In this document: positions 49,795-58,755 of the stretch, piece after piece | How positions within the stretch are numbered: position 1 is the first letter of the stretch | How the letters are laid out: each line of letters opens with the position of its first letter | Assembly: GCA_016463225.1 (NCBI GenBank) | Contig: JAEMRT010000001.1 | Coordinates: 113,958 to 177,957 of the forward strand | Direction of reading: 5' to 3' | Length of the DNA: 64,000 bases | Source: Sphingopyxis sp. | GTDB lineage: Bacteria; Pseudomonadota; Alphaproteobacteria; Sphingomonadales; Sphingomonadaceae | Notes under the pieces: generated by a model | What the model saw: only the letters and a program-made list of their open reading frames with translations | Databases searched by the model: none | Told to the model about the DNA's origin: nothing | Program-made: the position numbers and the translations under genes

Positions 49795-50606
49795 CTTGGT
49801 CGACCCTGACCGCTTGCAACTTCCGACAGGTCGGCGAAGTCGCGGCTCACATGGCGCATCAGAAACAGGCCGTACAGGAAGAGCGGCAAAACCAGCAGGA
49901 CAGGCGCCGCCATTGCTATCGGCGGGAGGGCTGACGCGGTCTCGGTCGTCGTGGAAGCGTGCGCAGACAGCCCGACAAAAAGCGAGAAGTCCCAGAGCGC
50001 GTGGATGATGATCAAGGGATATAGCGAGCCTGTCCGGATCCGCAGCGCCATGAACAGGACGCCGCTCATGAAAGCCGCGACCGCTTGCAGCAGGGCTGCG
50101 GTCAGGTCGCCAGTCAAAAACACATTGAGCGCATGAATCAGCCCGAACAGGAAACAGCTGAGCCAGATCGCTTTCCATATCGTCATTCGCGACAGCGCGC
50201 CGCGAAAGAGGATGCCGCGAAACATCAGCTCTTCGGAAATGCCCACGAGCAATGTGTTGACGAAGACGAAGGCGATCGTCGCGGCGGGCGGGAAGCCGCT
50301 CAAGGCCACCGAAGCGAGGATCACCGCGATATAGAGCAACGGTAACCACAGAAGCATCAAAGAACGCGGCGGCGTCGGCGGCGCGAAGCCAAGTCGATCC
50401 CAGCGCAGCCAGGCCATGATTGCGATCAGAAAGGCGGGTGCGACGACGAGCCCGATGACCACGCGCTGGCTGACAAGCGCGTCGAGCGATATTTCTCCGC
50501 CCGCCTGTACGATGTCGAAGCCCATGGTGATAGCCAGCCAGCCGACGAAAATCGCCAGGGCGATGCCCAGCTTTCCTGATCCCGCCCGCTGCTCATCCAC
50601 CGCCAT
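49791..50606 (-). CDS. CPBP-family intramembrane metalloprotease
   Basis: This 271-residue polytopic protein carries the CPBP/Abi motifs: ISEELMFRGILFRGAL (EExxxR), CFLFGLIHALNVF (FxxxH), and IIIHALWDFSLFVGL (HxxxD). These form a glutamate protease-type site in Rce1-like enzymes. Bacterial members process prenylated or bacteriocin-like peptides or act in immunity; the substrate here is unknown. Confidence 0.87.
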   Translation of the reverse strand: MAVDEQRAGSGKLGIALAIFVGWLAITMGFDIVQAGGEISLDALVSQRVVIGLVVAPAFLIAIMAWLRWDRLGFAPPTPPRSLMLLWLPLLYIAVILASVALSGFPPAATIAFVFVNTLLVGISEELMFRGILFRGALSRMTIWKAIWLSCFLFGLIHALNVFLTGDLTAALLQAVAAFMSGVLFMALRIRTGSLYPLIIIHALWDFSLFVGLSAHASTTTETASALPPIAMAAPVLLVLPLFLYGLFLMRHVSRDFADLSEVASGQGRPS

Positions 50607-50661
50607 GACGCCCCCTTTGTGCGGGGATCGCCCGCCGGGGCGAATCCCCTTCGTCTTGTCC

Positions 50662-50961
50662 TCAGCCGCCCTTGACGGCGCAAACGCCGTTGGCGCGCTT
50701 CGGTCCCGTGTAGGACACCGACAGCGATCCGTCGGGGTTCTTGCTCACCGAGACCGTGACCTTGTTGAGCGTCGCTTCGAAATAATTGGCGTTGAAAACC
50801 TTGATTTTGGCTTCCTTGCCGTTGAGATAGACCGGGCCGCCCTCGTCGGCATGAACGTCGATTTTCCCGGGACAGGTGGCGTTGAAAAACGGTACCTTGG
50901 CTTCGGCTAAAGTGGGCACAGCCGCTGCGGCGACCAGCATGGCGGAATAGACCATTTTCAT
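50662..50961 (-). CDS. Small secreted protein
   Basis: This 99-residue protein has a signal peptide cleaved after LAEA (MKMVYSAMLVAAAAVPTLAEA). The mature part has FFNATCPGKIDVHADEGG and ends in GVCAVKGG, with two cysteines likely forming a disulfide. AAGGAGA lies six bases before ATG 50961. No known function recognised; it is followed by two other secreted proteins on the same strand. Confidence 0.7.
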   Translation of the reverse strand: MKMVYSAMLVAAAAVPTLAEAKVPFFNATCPGKIDVHADEGGPVYLNGKEAKIKVFNANYFEATLNKVTVSVSKNPDGSLSVSYTGPKRANGVCAVKGG

Positions 50962-51041
50962 GTCATTCTCCTTTGGCAATTCCAGACGTCTCGCCCTGCG
51001 GGGGCCGCTACGGCTCGCAACAGCCCCTCCCAAGGATCAGC

Positions 51042-51848
51042 TCACCGACATTTAGGATGCGTGCCGATGTCGCGGATGTCATCGACCCGGCCCTCGGCGA
51101 CCGTCATCTGGACGCATTGGTGCGTGTCGCGGCGACTCCAGATCGTATAGGCGGTATTGCCTGATTTAAAGCCATCGACGTTCTTGAACCCGCGGCGCGT
51201 CATTTCGCCGTCCGCCCCGCCAGCGCGTGCGCCATTGAGGTCGCTGATATCGACCGAGGGGTGATACCCGCCGCGATCGGGCTGATATTGCCGATAGCTC
51301 AAATTGCTGCTGCGTTGCTCGACCCCCGCCGAATAGCCGCTCGAATAGGAATCGTTGCGGCCGTAATTCTGGTAGGTCGCGCCGTGCAGGCCATCGTTGT
51401 AGCCACGCTCATATTGCTGTTCGGCGGCGGCGTCCGAATGATGTTTGTTGTCGTCATGGTCGTGCGATTTATGCGCGAGCAGGGCGCCAAGCACCGCAAC
51501 CGCGGCGACCCCGGCCACGACGGCGCCGGTGTTGTCGCCATCCTTCTGGTTGCAATCGCCCTTTGACGCATCGCGAATGGCGGCGGTGCGGCCGTCGCGG
51601 GTTTCGACATGCAGGCAGTTCTTGTTGCCGCCGTTCCACCAATAGCCATGCTTGGTGTCGAAGCTGGTGCTGCCGGTGATATAGGTGAAGCCGCGCGCCT
51701 CGAGCTGGCTTTCGGTCCCGCTGGCCCTGCCGCCGACCAGGTCGCTCATCTGATTGGCGCTGCGCGCCATGGTGGGCACCGCCGCCGCAGCGACGAGGGC
51801 CGCGCTCGCGGTCAGGCCAACCAAGAGGCGTCGTTTGCTGACTGTCAT
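51042..51848 (-). CDS. Secreted or anchored protein with duplicated domain
   Basis: The 268-residue protein has a signal peptide (RRLLVGLTASAALVAAAAV). Two related domains follow: SDLVGGRASGTESQLEARGF...CLHVETRDGRTAAIRDASKGDC, and SDLNGARAGGADGEMTRRGF...CVQMTVAEGRVDDIRDIGTHPKC. Between them are a small hydrophobic segment (AVVAGVAAVAVLGALLA), a His/Asp-rich linker (HKSHDHDDNKHHSD) and a Tyr-rich stretch. AGGGGA precedes ATG 51848. Function unknown; the linker could bind metal. Confidence 0.68.
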   Translation of the reverse strand: MTVSKRRLLVGLTASAALVAAAAVPTMARSANQMSDLVGGRASGTESQLEARGFTYITGSTSFDTKHGYWWNGGNKNCLHVETRDGRTAAIRDASKGDCNQKDGDNTGAVVAGVAAVAVLGALLAHKSHDHDDNKHHSDAAAEQQYERGYNDGLHGATYQNYGRNDSYSSGYSAGVEQRSSNLSYRQYQPDRGGYHPSVDISDLNGARAGGADGEMTRRGFKNVDGFKSGNTAYTIWSRRDTHQCVQMTVAEGRVDDIRDIGTHPKCR

Positions 51849-51967
51849 AACCATTCCCCTGTTTGAAGCGCACCCGACAGGGGTGCCCACGCGCGCCAGC
51901 GGCCCGGTCATGACGCGAACATCACCCGTGCAGCGGACTTTGCTGTCCGTCCATCACGGGACGAATT

Positions 51968-52456
51968 TCAAAAGCGGCGGCTGGTGCCGCCGTGATCCTC
52001 GGTGCAGGTGCCGCTGAACCCCGACTGACCTTCGATCGACGCATGGCCGGTCATGCGGTCGATGCGGATTTTCGGCTTGTTGAGGCCGTTCAGCCGGTAA
52101 CGGCCGCGAATCTCACGCGGGCCGACCTGAAGTTCGGTGATTTCCCACCAGCCATTGTCGCTTGCCGTGTGGATCGGCGGGACCAGCTTTTTCGGCAAAT
52201 AGATGTGGCCGCTGTCGCCATGAATATCGATCTGGACCATCGCGTCGAATTCCTTGCGCGACATGACGGTGGCATAGTCGGTATCGAATTCCTTGTGCCG
52301 CCGGTTCCAGTGCAGGGTCGGAACGGTCTGCGCCTGCGGCCGCGCCCCCTCGCCATAACAGACGAGATGAAGATCGATGCCGCCATAATAGCCGCGGTCG
52401 TCGTATTCTTCGGGCGATTGTGCAGCAACGAGAAGTGCCAATGCTGTCAGGAACAT
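51968..52456 (-). CDS. Secreted hypothetical protein
   Basis: The 162-residue protein has a short signal peptide (MFLTALALLVAAQS). The mature part shows GGIDLHLVCYGEGARP, VQIDIHGDSGHIYLPKKLVPP and VGPREIRGRYRLNGLNKPKI, a beta-rich pattern, with two cysteines. No family recognised. It is divergent from the M13 peptidase gene across a region with an 8-bp inverted repeat. Confidence 0.65.
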   Translation of the reverse strand: MFLTALALLVAAQSPEEYDDRGYYGGIDLHLVCYGEGARPQAQTVPTLHWNRRHKEFDTDYATVMSRKEFDAMVQIDIHGDSGHIYLPKKLVPPIHTASDNGWWEITELQVGPREIRGRYRLNGLNKPKIRIDRMTGHASIEGQSGFSGTCTEDHGGTSRRF

Positions 52457-52495
52457 CGATTTACCCCTGCTTGTGGTCGGGTCATGGTGAACCCC

Positions 52496-52528
52496 CTGTT
52501 CACACTGTGATTTTCGACTCGTGAACAG
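52496..52528. promoter_or_regulatory. Inverted repeat between secreted protein and M13 peptidase genes
   Basis: CTGTTCAC (52496-52503) and GTGAACAG (52521-52528) are perfect inverted arms with a 17-base spacer in the divergent promoter region. It is a candidate operator or an attenuator stem. Confidence 0.4.
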
Positions 52529-52628
52529 GAGTAGTTTAGTTTAATCTTGTCGGCAAGGGCGCGCACGCATCACAAAGATGTCACAAATCGGAAGAAATAA
52601 TTCAATCATTTCAACGCAGGGGGTTGGT

Positions 52629-54656
52629 ATGACACGGAGTTTTCTGGTTTTTTCCGCTGCGTTTGTCGCCCTTACGATCCCGGCTGCGACCCATGCGGGA
52701 CCGCCTCCGCCCGCCGGGAGCGGGGTCGACCTGGCGGCGATGGACAAAAATGTCGATCCGGGCGACGATTTCTATAAATATGTCAACGGCACTTGGCTCG
52801 CGAACGCACAGATCCCGCCCGATCGCGGCTCGATCGGGATCTGGACCAATTTGATGGACAGCGCCGACGAGGAGATACTTGCGATCCTCGCCGACCTCGC
52901 CCCGGCGCCTGGCAAACAGGGGCCGACGGGGCAGAAAGTCTATGACTTCTACTCCTCCTTTATGGACACCGATACGATCGAGGCGAACGGCCTCAAGTCG
53001 CTGAAGCCGCTGCTCGCCGAGATCGACGCCGTATCGAACCGCCGCGCGCTGATGGCGGTGATGGCGAAGCATGAAATGCCGCGCCCGATCACGGTCGGCG
53101 TGCTCAATGACCCCGGCGACGCCAGCCATTATATCGCGGCGATCGCGCAAGGCGGCATCACGCTGCCGTCGGCCGAGTATTATTCGGGCAGCGCCGAAAG
53201 CCACGTCAAGGCGCGCGCCGCCTATCGCGCCTATATCGAGCAGATGTTCACCCTCGCCGGAATCAGCGACGCGGCAAAACGGGCCGACCGGGTGATCGCG
53301 CTCGAAACCGCGGTCGCTGCGGCGCATTGGGAACCGGCGCGGATGCGCGACATCCGCCAGATCTATAATGTCATGTCGGTCGACGATCTGCGGACGCTCG
53401 CACCACAATTCGGCTGGGATGGCTGGCTCGGCGGTCTTGGCCTCACGGGACAAAAGAAATTCTGGGTGGCGCATCCCTCGGCAATCACCGCGGTGGGCGG
53501 GCTGCTCGACACAGTGCCGCTCGAAAGCTGGAAGGACTATCTGACCTTCCAGACGATCGACGGCGCGGCGGACTATCTGCCCGAGCGTTTCGAGAACGCG
53601 CATTTCGCCTTTCATTCGACAGTGCTGAACGGCGTCACGACGGCGCGGCCGCGGTCGATCCGCGGCATGGCGCAGCTCAACAGCTTCCTTGGCGATGCGG
53701 TGGGCCAACTTTACGCCAAACGCTATTTCCCGCCTGACGCGCGGACCCAGATGGCCGAGTTGATCGGCAATCTGGAATCGGCGCTCGCCGAACGCTTCCG
53801 GTCGAACCCGTGGATGGACGAGCCGACACGCAAGGAAGCGCTGACCAAATTGTCGCTGTTCGAACCCCATATCGGTTACCCCGATCAATGGATCGATTAT
53901 TCCAGCCTGACGATCGACCCCAAGGATTTGCTCGGCAACGTCGTCCGGTCGGTGAATTTCGGCTGGAAGGAGGATCTGGCGCGTCTGGCGAAGCCGGTCG
54001 ACCGGAACCGCTGGCCAACCACGCCGCAGACGGTGAACGCTTTCTATCAGGCGACGACCAACCAGATCACATTCCCCGCCGCAGTGCTGCGCCCGCCGAT
54101 GTTCGATCCCAGGGCCGATCCCGCAACCAACTATGGCGCGGCGGGCGCGGTGATCGGTCATGAAATCGGGCATGGCTTCGACGATGGAGGTCGGCGCTAT
54201 GACGGCACCGGTGCGTTGCGCGATTGGTGGACCCCGGCGGCAAGTGCAAAGTTCGATGCGATCGCGGCGAAGCTTGGGGCGCAATATGCGGCGCAGGAGC
54301 CGTTGCCCGGAGTGCACATCAACCCGGCGCTGACGATGGGCGAGAATATCGGCGATCTTGGCGGGCTCGAAATGGCCTGGACCGCGTGGCGCCGCTATGT
54401 CGCCAAAAATGGCGAACCGCCGGTGATCGACGGGTTCACCGGCGACCAGCGCTTCTTCTTCGCCTGGGCACAGGTGTGGCGCGGGCTGGTGCGCGACGAT
54501 TTGCAACGCCAGTTTCTGGCGACCGACGGGCACAGCCCGAACTATGTGCGGGTCAATGTCGTGCTCGCGAATATCGACGGCTGGTACGATGCGTTCAAGG
54601 TGACCCCCGACGATGATCTGTACATTGCGCCCGAAAATCGGGTGCGGATATGGTGA
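52629..54656 (+). CDS. M13-family zinc metallopeptidase (PepO/neprilysin-like)
   Basis: This is a 675-residue secreted peptidase with signal peptide (SFLVFSAAFVALTIPAATHA). The N-terminal M13 domain contains DPGDDFYKYVNGTWLANAQI. The catalytic domain has VIGHEIGHGFDDGGRRYDG (HExxH) and MGENIGDLGGLEMAW (third zinc ligand), plus NAFYQATTNQITFPAAVL for substrate binding. It cleaves oligopeptides in the periplasm. AGGGGG precedes ATG 52629. A long reverse-strand frame over this gene is a shadow. Confidence 0.93.
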   Translation: MTRSFLVFSAAFVALTIPAATHAGPPPPAGSGVDLAAMDKNVDPGDDFYKYVNGTWLANAQIPPDRGSIGIWTNLMDSADEEILAILADLAPAPGKQGPTGQKVYDFYSSFMDTDTIEANGLKSLKPLLAEIDAVSNRRALMAVMAKHEMPRPITVGVLNDPGDASHYIAAIAQGGITLPSAEYYSGSAESHVKARAAYRAYIEQMFTLAGISDAAKRADRVIALETAVAAAHWEPARMRDIRQIYNVMSVDDLRTLAPQFGWDGWLGGLGLTGQKKFWVAHPSAITAVGGLLDTVPLESWKDYLTFQTIDGAADYLPERFENAHFAFHSTVLNGVTTARPRSIRGMAQLNSFLGDAVGQLYAKRYFPPDARTQMAELIGNLESALAERFRSNPWMDEPTRKEALTKLSLFEPHIGYPDQWIDYSSLTIDPKDLLGNVVRSVNFGWKEDLARLAKPVDRNRWPTTPQTVNAFYQATTNQITFPAAVLRPPMFDPRADPATNYGAAGAVIGHEIGHGFDDGGRRYDGTGALRDWWTPAASAKFDAIAAKLGAQYAAQEPLPGVHINPALTMGENIGDLGGLEMAWTAWRRYVAKNGEPPVIDGFTGDQRFFFAWAQVWRGLVRDDLQRQFLATDGHSPNYVRVNVVLANIDGWYDAFKVTPDDDLYIAPENRVRIW

Positions 54657-54683
54657 GCGATGACAGTTGAAAGGAAGAACGGG

Positions 54684-55298
54684 ATGCCGACGATGAGAGC
54701 AATTGCCTTGGCTAGTGCCGTCCTCATGCTAACCGGTTGCGGCGGGGAAGCCGACAAAGCCGCGCCCGAAAAGGCGGAGGCTGCTGCACCGGCGACCGCC
54801 GACGCGCAGCTTGTTGCACTCGACAGCGAGGTTGCGCGGCTCCAGGCGCTCGCGGCGAGCGACAAACAGGCGATTCCCGAGGTGATCGCGGCGCAGACCG
54901 CTTTCACCGCTGCGCGCGACAAATGCGGCGCGGGAGCCGAGGCGAAAGCTTGTCTCGTCCCACTTTACGCCGCGCGTGCGCATGCGCTGCGCGAGGGATC
55001 GGCGGCCGCCCGCGCCGACGATCCGAAGTCGATCTCGATCGGCCCGCTGCCGCTCAAATGCGACGGCATCGATGCGCTGATTTCGGTAAGCTACCTCAAC
55101 GCCGACCCCGGCGTCGCCTATCTCGCCTGGGGCGGCGACAAGGCGGTGACGCTGACGCAGGAGGTCAGCGGATCGGGTGCCAAATATGGCGGCAAGGATG
55201 CAAGCGGTGCCTACAGCTTCTGGACCAAGGGCGACGAAGCGATGCTCACGCTCCCCGGTGCGACTGAGGCGAAGTGCAAGTTCGAACGTGCCGGTTAA
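54684..55298 (+). CDS. Lipoprotein with LprI-like and MliC-like regions
   Basis: This 204-residue protein has a lipobox LMLTGC, so it is anchored as a lipoprotein. A helical middle with FTAARDKCGAGAEAKACLVP and LYAARAHALR resembles the LprI/DUF1311 family. The C-terminal region (DALISVSYLNADPGVAYLAW then GAYSFWTKGDEAMLTLPG and a final KCKF) resembles MliC, the C-type lysozyme inhibitor. The combination suggests protection of the wall from lysozyme. AGGAAG lies six bases before ATG 54684. Confidence 0.72.
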   Translation: MPTMRAIALASAVLMLTGCGGEADKAAPEKAEAAAPATADAQLVALDSEVARLQALAASDKQAIPEVIAAQTAFTAARDKCGAGAEAKACLVPLYAARAHALREGSAAARADDPKSISIGPLPLKCDGIDALISVSYLNADPGVAYLAWGGDKAVTLTQEVSGSGAKYGGKDASGAYSFWTKGDEAMLTLPGATEAKCKFERAG

Positions 55299-55333
55299 GC
55301 CGCAAGGCAAAGCCTGAAACAACGGAGCTGTTC

Positions 55334-56329
55334 ATGAGGTTAGATGCGCGACTCTTATTGTCGCTCGCTCCGCTGTTGATGCCGTCGCCTGCACTCGCGC
55401 AGGGATCGAAGGTGTCGTCGGCGGTGGAGTTGGCGCGGCAGGCCGACAAGCTCAAACCGGGCGACTGGGTTTGGGCGCCCGAAATCGCGCCCAAGGGGCC
55501 GGTGATGGTCTATGTCGATCTGGCGGCGCAGATTGCCACTGTCTATCGCAACGGGGTGCGCATCGGGGTGTCGACCGTGTCGTCGGGCAAGCCGGGCCAT
55601 GAAACCCCGACCGGCGTCTTCTCGATCCTCCAGAAAGACCCGCACCACCGGTCGAGCACCTACAACAACGCGCCGATGCCATATCAGGAACGGCTGACCT
55701 GGGACGGCGTCGCGCTGCATGCCGGCGGGCTTCCGGGCTATCCCGAGAGTCATGGCTGCGTCCATCTGCCGATGGAATTTTCGCGGTTGTTGTTCGGGAC
55801 GACGACGCTGGGTGGAACCGTGGTTATTGCCGGAAAAGCAGGTGCCGCGGTTCACGGCACGTCGGCGGGGGTGCTCGATCCGGCGGGTCGTGGTGGCGGC
55901 GCCGATCATGCCCCGCTTGCGCCGACCGAACCCTATCGCTGGACGCCGGGTCTGTCGCCGACGGGGCCGATGACCATTATCCTGTCGCGAAGCGACGGTC
56001 GCGCAGTCGTGCTGCGCAACGGCATCGAAATCGGTCGCGCGCGCATTGAGCTGCCCGACCGCGATTTCGAAACGCATGTTCTGGCCTATGCCGGGGGCGA
56101 TGCTGCCGGACCTAAATGGACCTATCTGCCGGTGCCGGGGCATGTCGGCGACGCAGGCAAACCGCTCGACATCTCGATCCTCGCCCAAGCCCGATTGCCC
56201 GCAAAGTTCCACGAGGCTGTGCTGGGGGCGATCGTCCCCGGGACCACCGTCCTTGTCACAATGGCGCCGGTGCTGCCGACGTCGACCGGCAGGAACCTTA
56301 CCGTCCTTGCAAGCCGCGACGGCGAATGA
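55334..56329 (+). CDS. L,D-transpeptidase (YkuD domain)
   Basis: This 331-residue periplasmic protein has a signal peptide ending SPALAQ. The YkuD domain (residues about 60-190) has HAGGLPGYPESHGCVHLP, containing the HxxG...SHGC motif with the catalytic Cys. These enzymes form 3-3 crosslinks or attach proteins to peptidoglycan. The C-terminal half (LSPTGPMTIILSRSDGRAVV) is a second, less conserved region. It lies between two lysozyme-inhibitor-like genes, which fits a cell-wall role. Confidence 0.88.
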   Translation: MRLDARLLLSLAPLLMPSPALAQGSKVSSAVELARQADKLKPGDWVWAPEIAPKGPVMVYVDLAAQIATVYRNGVRIGVSTVSSGKPGHETPTGVFSILQKDPHHRSSTYNNAPMPYQERLTWDGVALHAGGLPGYPESHGCVHLPMEFSRLLFGTTTLGGTVVIAGKAGAAVHGTSAGVLDPAGRGGGADHAPLAPTEPYRWTPGLSPTGPMTIILSRSDGRAVVLRNGIEIGRARIELPDRDFETHVLAYAGGDAAGPKWTYLPVPGHVGDAGKPLDISILAQARLPAKFHEAVLGAIVPGTTVLVTMAPVLPTSTGRNLTVLASRDGE

Positions 56330-56919
56330 TGCGCTCTGCGCCGCTCTGGCTAGGCGGGCTATTGGCGATCGCGGCGCCCCCGGCGGCGGCTCTCATCCCG
56401 CCGCCGCCTAACCAGACCAGTGTCGATTGCAATGCCAAAATCTATGCCGTCGATACGATCGTGTGCGAAAATCCCGACCTTCTTGGGATGGACCAGGCTG
56501 TGCAACGCGCCGTTGCCGACGTCGGCCCCGAGCCTGCCGAAAGTGCAACATATGAAGCGCATGAAACATGGTTCCGCCGCCGCGGGCTTTGCGCCATGAT
56601 TGAAACTGCGCGCGAATGTCTCGCGGCCGCCTATTCCGAGCGGCTAGCCGTCCTGACCGCCATGCGCGCCGCGCCCGAAGGCAAGGTCGCTGACATCACA
56701 TGCATCCCAATGCCGTGGGAGGGCGGTGCGCGCGCGCGGATCACACCCGAGTGGATCACGCTGTCCGATCGCAGCGGATTGATACGGGGCGTCGCGGTGC
56801 CGATGACGACAACGGGATGGCGACCAATGCTCGGTATAGCAACGTCAAGCGCACGAAAGCTAGAATTGCGCACGGCCACCGGCCTTATGCGGTGTCGACG
56901 GATGCGAGGACCCGGTTAG
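56329..56919 (+). CDS. LprI/DUF1311-like periplasmic protein
   Basis: This 196-residue protein starts inside the transpeptidase stop (TGATG). It has a signal peptide (LGGLLAIAAPPAAA) and a Cys-rich helical domain DTIVCENPDLLGMDQAV, FRRRGLCAMIETARECLAAA, typical of LprI-type lysozyme inhibitors. The C-terminal part is Arg-rich and unlike known domains. Confidence 0.68.
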   Translation: MRSAPLWLGGLLAIAAPPAAALIPPPPNQTSVDCNAKIYAVDTIVCENPDLLGMDQAVQRAVADVGPEPAESATYEAHETWFRRRGLCAMIETARECLAAAYSERLAVLTAMRAAPEGKVADITCIPMPWEGGARARITPEWITLSDRSGLIRGVAVPMTTTGWRPMLGIATSSARKLELRTATGLMRCRRMRGPG

Positions 56920-57561
56920 CGGATGGAAGGACCCCGGTAGCGTTTGTGCCGTCCCAGCCGCTCATTCGCTCCCGCTTGTCGTTTTAGGGCGTTTGACCTT
57001 ACGGCGACATATGGCTGTTGAGCGATTGACCCAAATGTCCTCAATTGAGCGCTGCGATGTCGTTTTAGCTCTGCCTGTCGAACGGCAGCTTTCAAGATTC
57101 GATCAATGCCCTGCCGAACGGCCGAGATGAGGCGCGTTGCTGCCAAACAGCTCGCTAGCGCGTATACGCCGCGCCCGGCACCCATAACGCGCGACCACCC
57201 GCCCCCATAGCGGGGCCACGAACTCTCCATATGTGCCCATTCACCGGAAACACCGAACGGTGCCTCCGCCGCCGCCGCCGCGTTGACGGAGCCCAAATAG
57301 ACTCATTCTGGACCTTTCCCCGCCATGCGCGCTTGCCCTGCCGTAGCGTCAGGCTATGCTGGCGGCGCATCGGGCAGAAAAGCGCCGCGACGCCGGGTCG
57401 TAAGAAGCCTGTTCGGAAAGCTCTTCGAGATTCCCATCCTTGCCGGGTGGCCGACGCGTATGTCCAAGCCCTCGGGCCAAAGGCGGCGGCGCATATTTCC
57501 GAATATGTTCTTACCTCCCGGCATTCATCGCCGCTTCCGTCCGACCGGAAGGCGGAAAAGC
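56920..57561. other. Spacer without a convincing gene
   Basis: Several short frames exist but none has protein-like composition or a ribosome site. A GCC-repeat stretch lies near 57265. It precedes the truncated sigma-factor gene and may include its promoter or decayed sequence. Confidence 0.5.
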
Positions 57562-58011
57562 ATGGATTTTGACGAAGAACAATCGGGCCGGCGCGGACCA
57601 GGGCAAGGCGATCCGGTCCCTCCCGACGATTGGGCGGGTTTCACAAATGGGGCGGGCATGGAGGCAATCTACGCCGCGTACCAGCCGGCGCTGACACGCT
57701 ACCTGCGCCGCCGCGCGCCGCTTCAGGATGTCGGCGATCTCGTCCAGGAATGTTTCCGCCGGCTCGTCGCGCGGAAGTGCCACGCTTCCGGGGGTATCGA
57801 CGAGCCCGGCGCCTATCTCGTCGGCATTGCTCGCAACATCGTCGTAGATCGCGCCAGGACCGCCGAGGCGCGTCAGCTTGCGGCCCACCACAGTTTCGAC
57901 GAGGCGGATGTCGCCGGCCCCGATCCGCATGCTGCGCTCGAGGCGCGCGATACGATGCGCCGGGTCGAACGCGCGATCGCGCGATTAAAGCCCCAGACTG
58001 GTTCTATATAG
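57562..58011 (+). pseudogene. ECF sigma factor, truncated after region 2
   Basis: The frame from ATG 57562 gives an FecI-like sigma factor: MEAIYAAYQPALTRYLRRRA, LQDVGDLVQECFRRLVA (region 2.1-2.2), and PGAYLVGIARNIVVDRAR (region 2.3-2.4). It ends abruptly after ERAIARLKPQT, where region 4 should begin, with a stop at 58009-58011. A complete ECF factor needs region 4 for -35 recognition, so this is a fragment. The end is exactly where the opposite-strand parB homology stops. Confidence 0.8.
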
Positions 58012-58574
58012 ACTGTGAAAGCCATGAGCTGGTCGAGCGTCATGCCGTCGTCGGCGTAGATGTCATGAAGCACGGGCGACACCGACGCGAGCTTGAGCCG
58101 CTGGCGCACCACCGCGGGGGTGGTGAAATGATGGGCGGCGATCGCCTCGACCTCTTCTCCCTTCTCGACCATCGCCTGCATCGCACGGAACTGGTCGAGC
58201 GGATGCAGTTGTTCGCGCATCGCATTCTCGGCGAAGCTGTCGTCTTCGGCGAGAATGTCATTGTCCGCGGCGCGCACGACGCACGGGATCGGCGCATCCT
58301 TGGCGAGACGCTTGCGTTTCACCAGCAATTCGAGCGCACGGTAGCGGCGACCGCCGGCCGGCACTTCGTACCGGCCTGTTTCCTGGCCCGCGGCGTCGCG
58401 TTCGGGCCGGACGTTGAGGCTCTGGAGCAGCGTTCGCCGATCGATATCGTCGGCGAGCGCGTCGACCGACACGCCTGCCTTGGTCTTCCGGACGTTGGAC
58501 TGGGAAAGAAAGAGCCGGTCGAACGGGATATCGCGCGAGGGGCTGAGGATGAGTTTCGGTGCCTGCTTGGCCAT
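58011..58574 (-). pseudogene. ParB/RepB-family partition protein, N-terminal fragment
   Basis: ATG 58574 follows GGAGAAG. The frame encodes a ParB-like N-terminal domain: SQSNVRKTKAGVSVDALADD, a VPAGGRRYRALELL box, and SFAENAMREQLHPLDQF, then the HTH (IAAHHFTTPAVVRQRLKLA). Homology stops at MTLDQLMAFTV, where plasmid-type ParB proteins normally continue for several hundred residues. The frame then runs to 57873 through sequence antisense to the sigma fragment. It is truncated by a rearrangement. Confidence 0.8.
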
Positions 58575-58755
58575 GGGACTTCTCCATGACGGGCCGCCGG
58601 AAGTCACTCTTCCCGCACCTTAACCCGTCGCGAGACCCAGGTTCTCCTCTTGCTCTAGGCCTGCCGCAGGCAGGCCCGCCGAGCCGCAGCGGCCTATCCT
58701 TCCAGGGCAACCGCTCGAGGCGGCACCGCACGCATCATCGGTTAGCAAATTGGCG

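Noticed and set aside
52611..54533. 640-codon leftward open frame
   Set aside because: It is antisense to the M13 peptidase gene, whose motifs and signal peptide are clear on the other strand.
57231..57572. Short frames with Arg-rich products before the sigma fragment
   Set aside because: No ribosome site, biased composition and overlap in several frames; probably non-coding.
58658..58676. Perfect palindrome GGCCTGCCGCAGGCAGGCC
   Set aside because: It is a lone GC-rich hairpin upstream of the truncated parB gene with no T run; could be a relic but no function can be supported.
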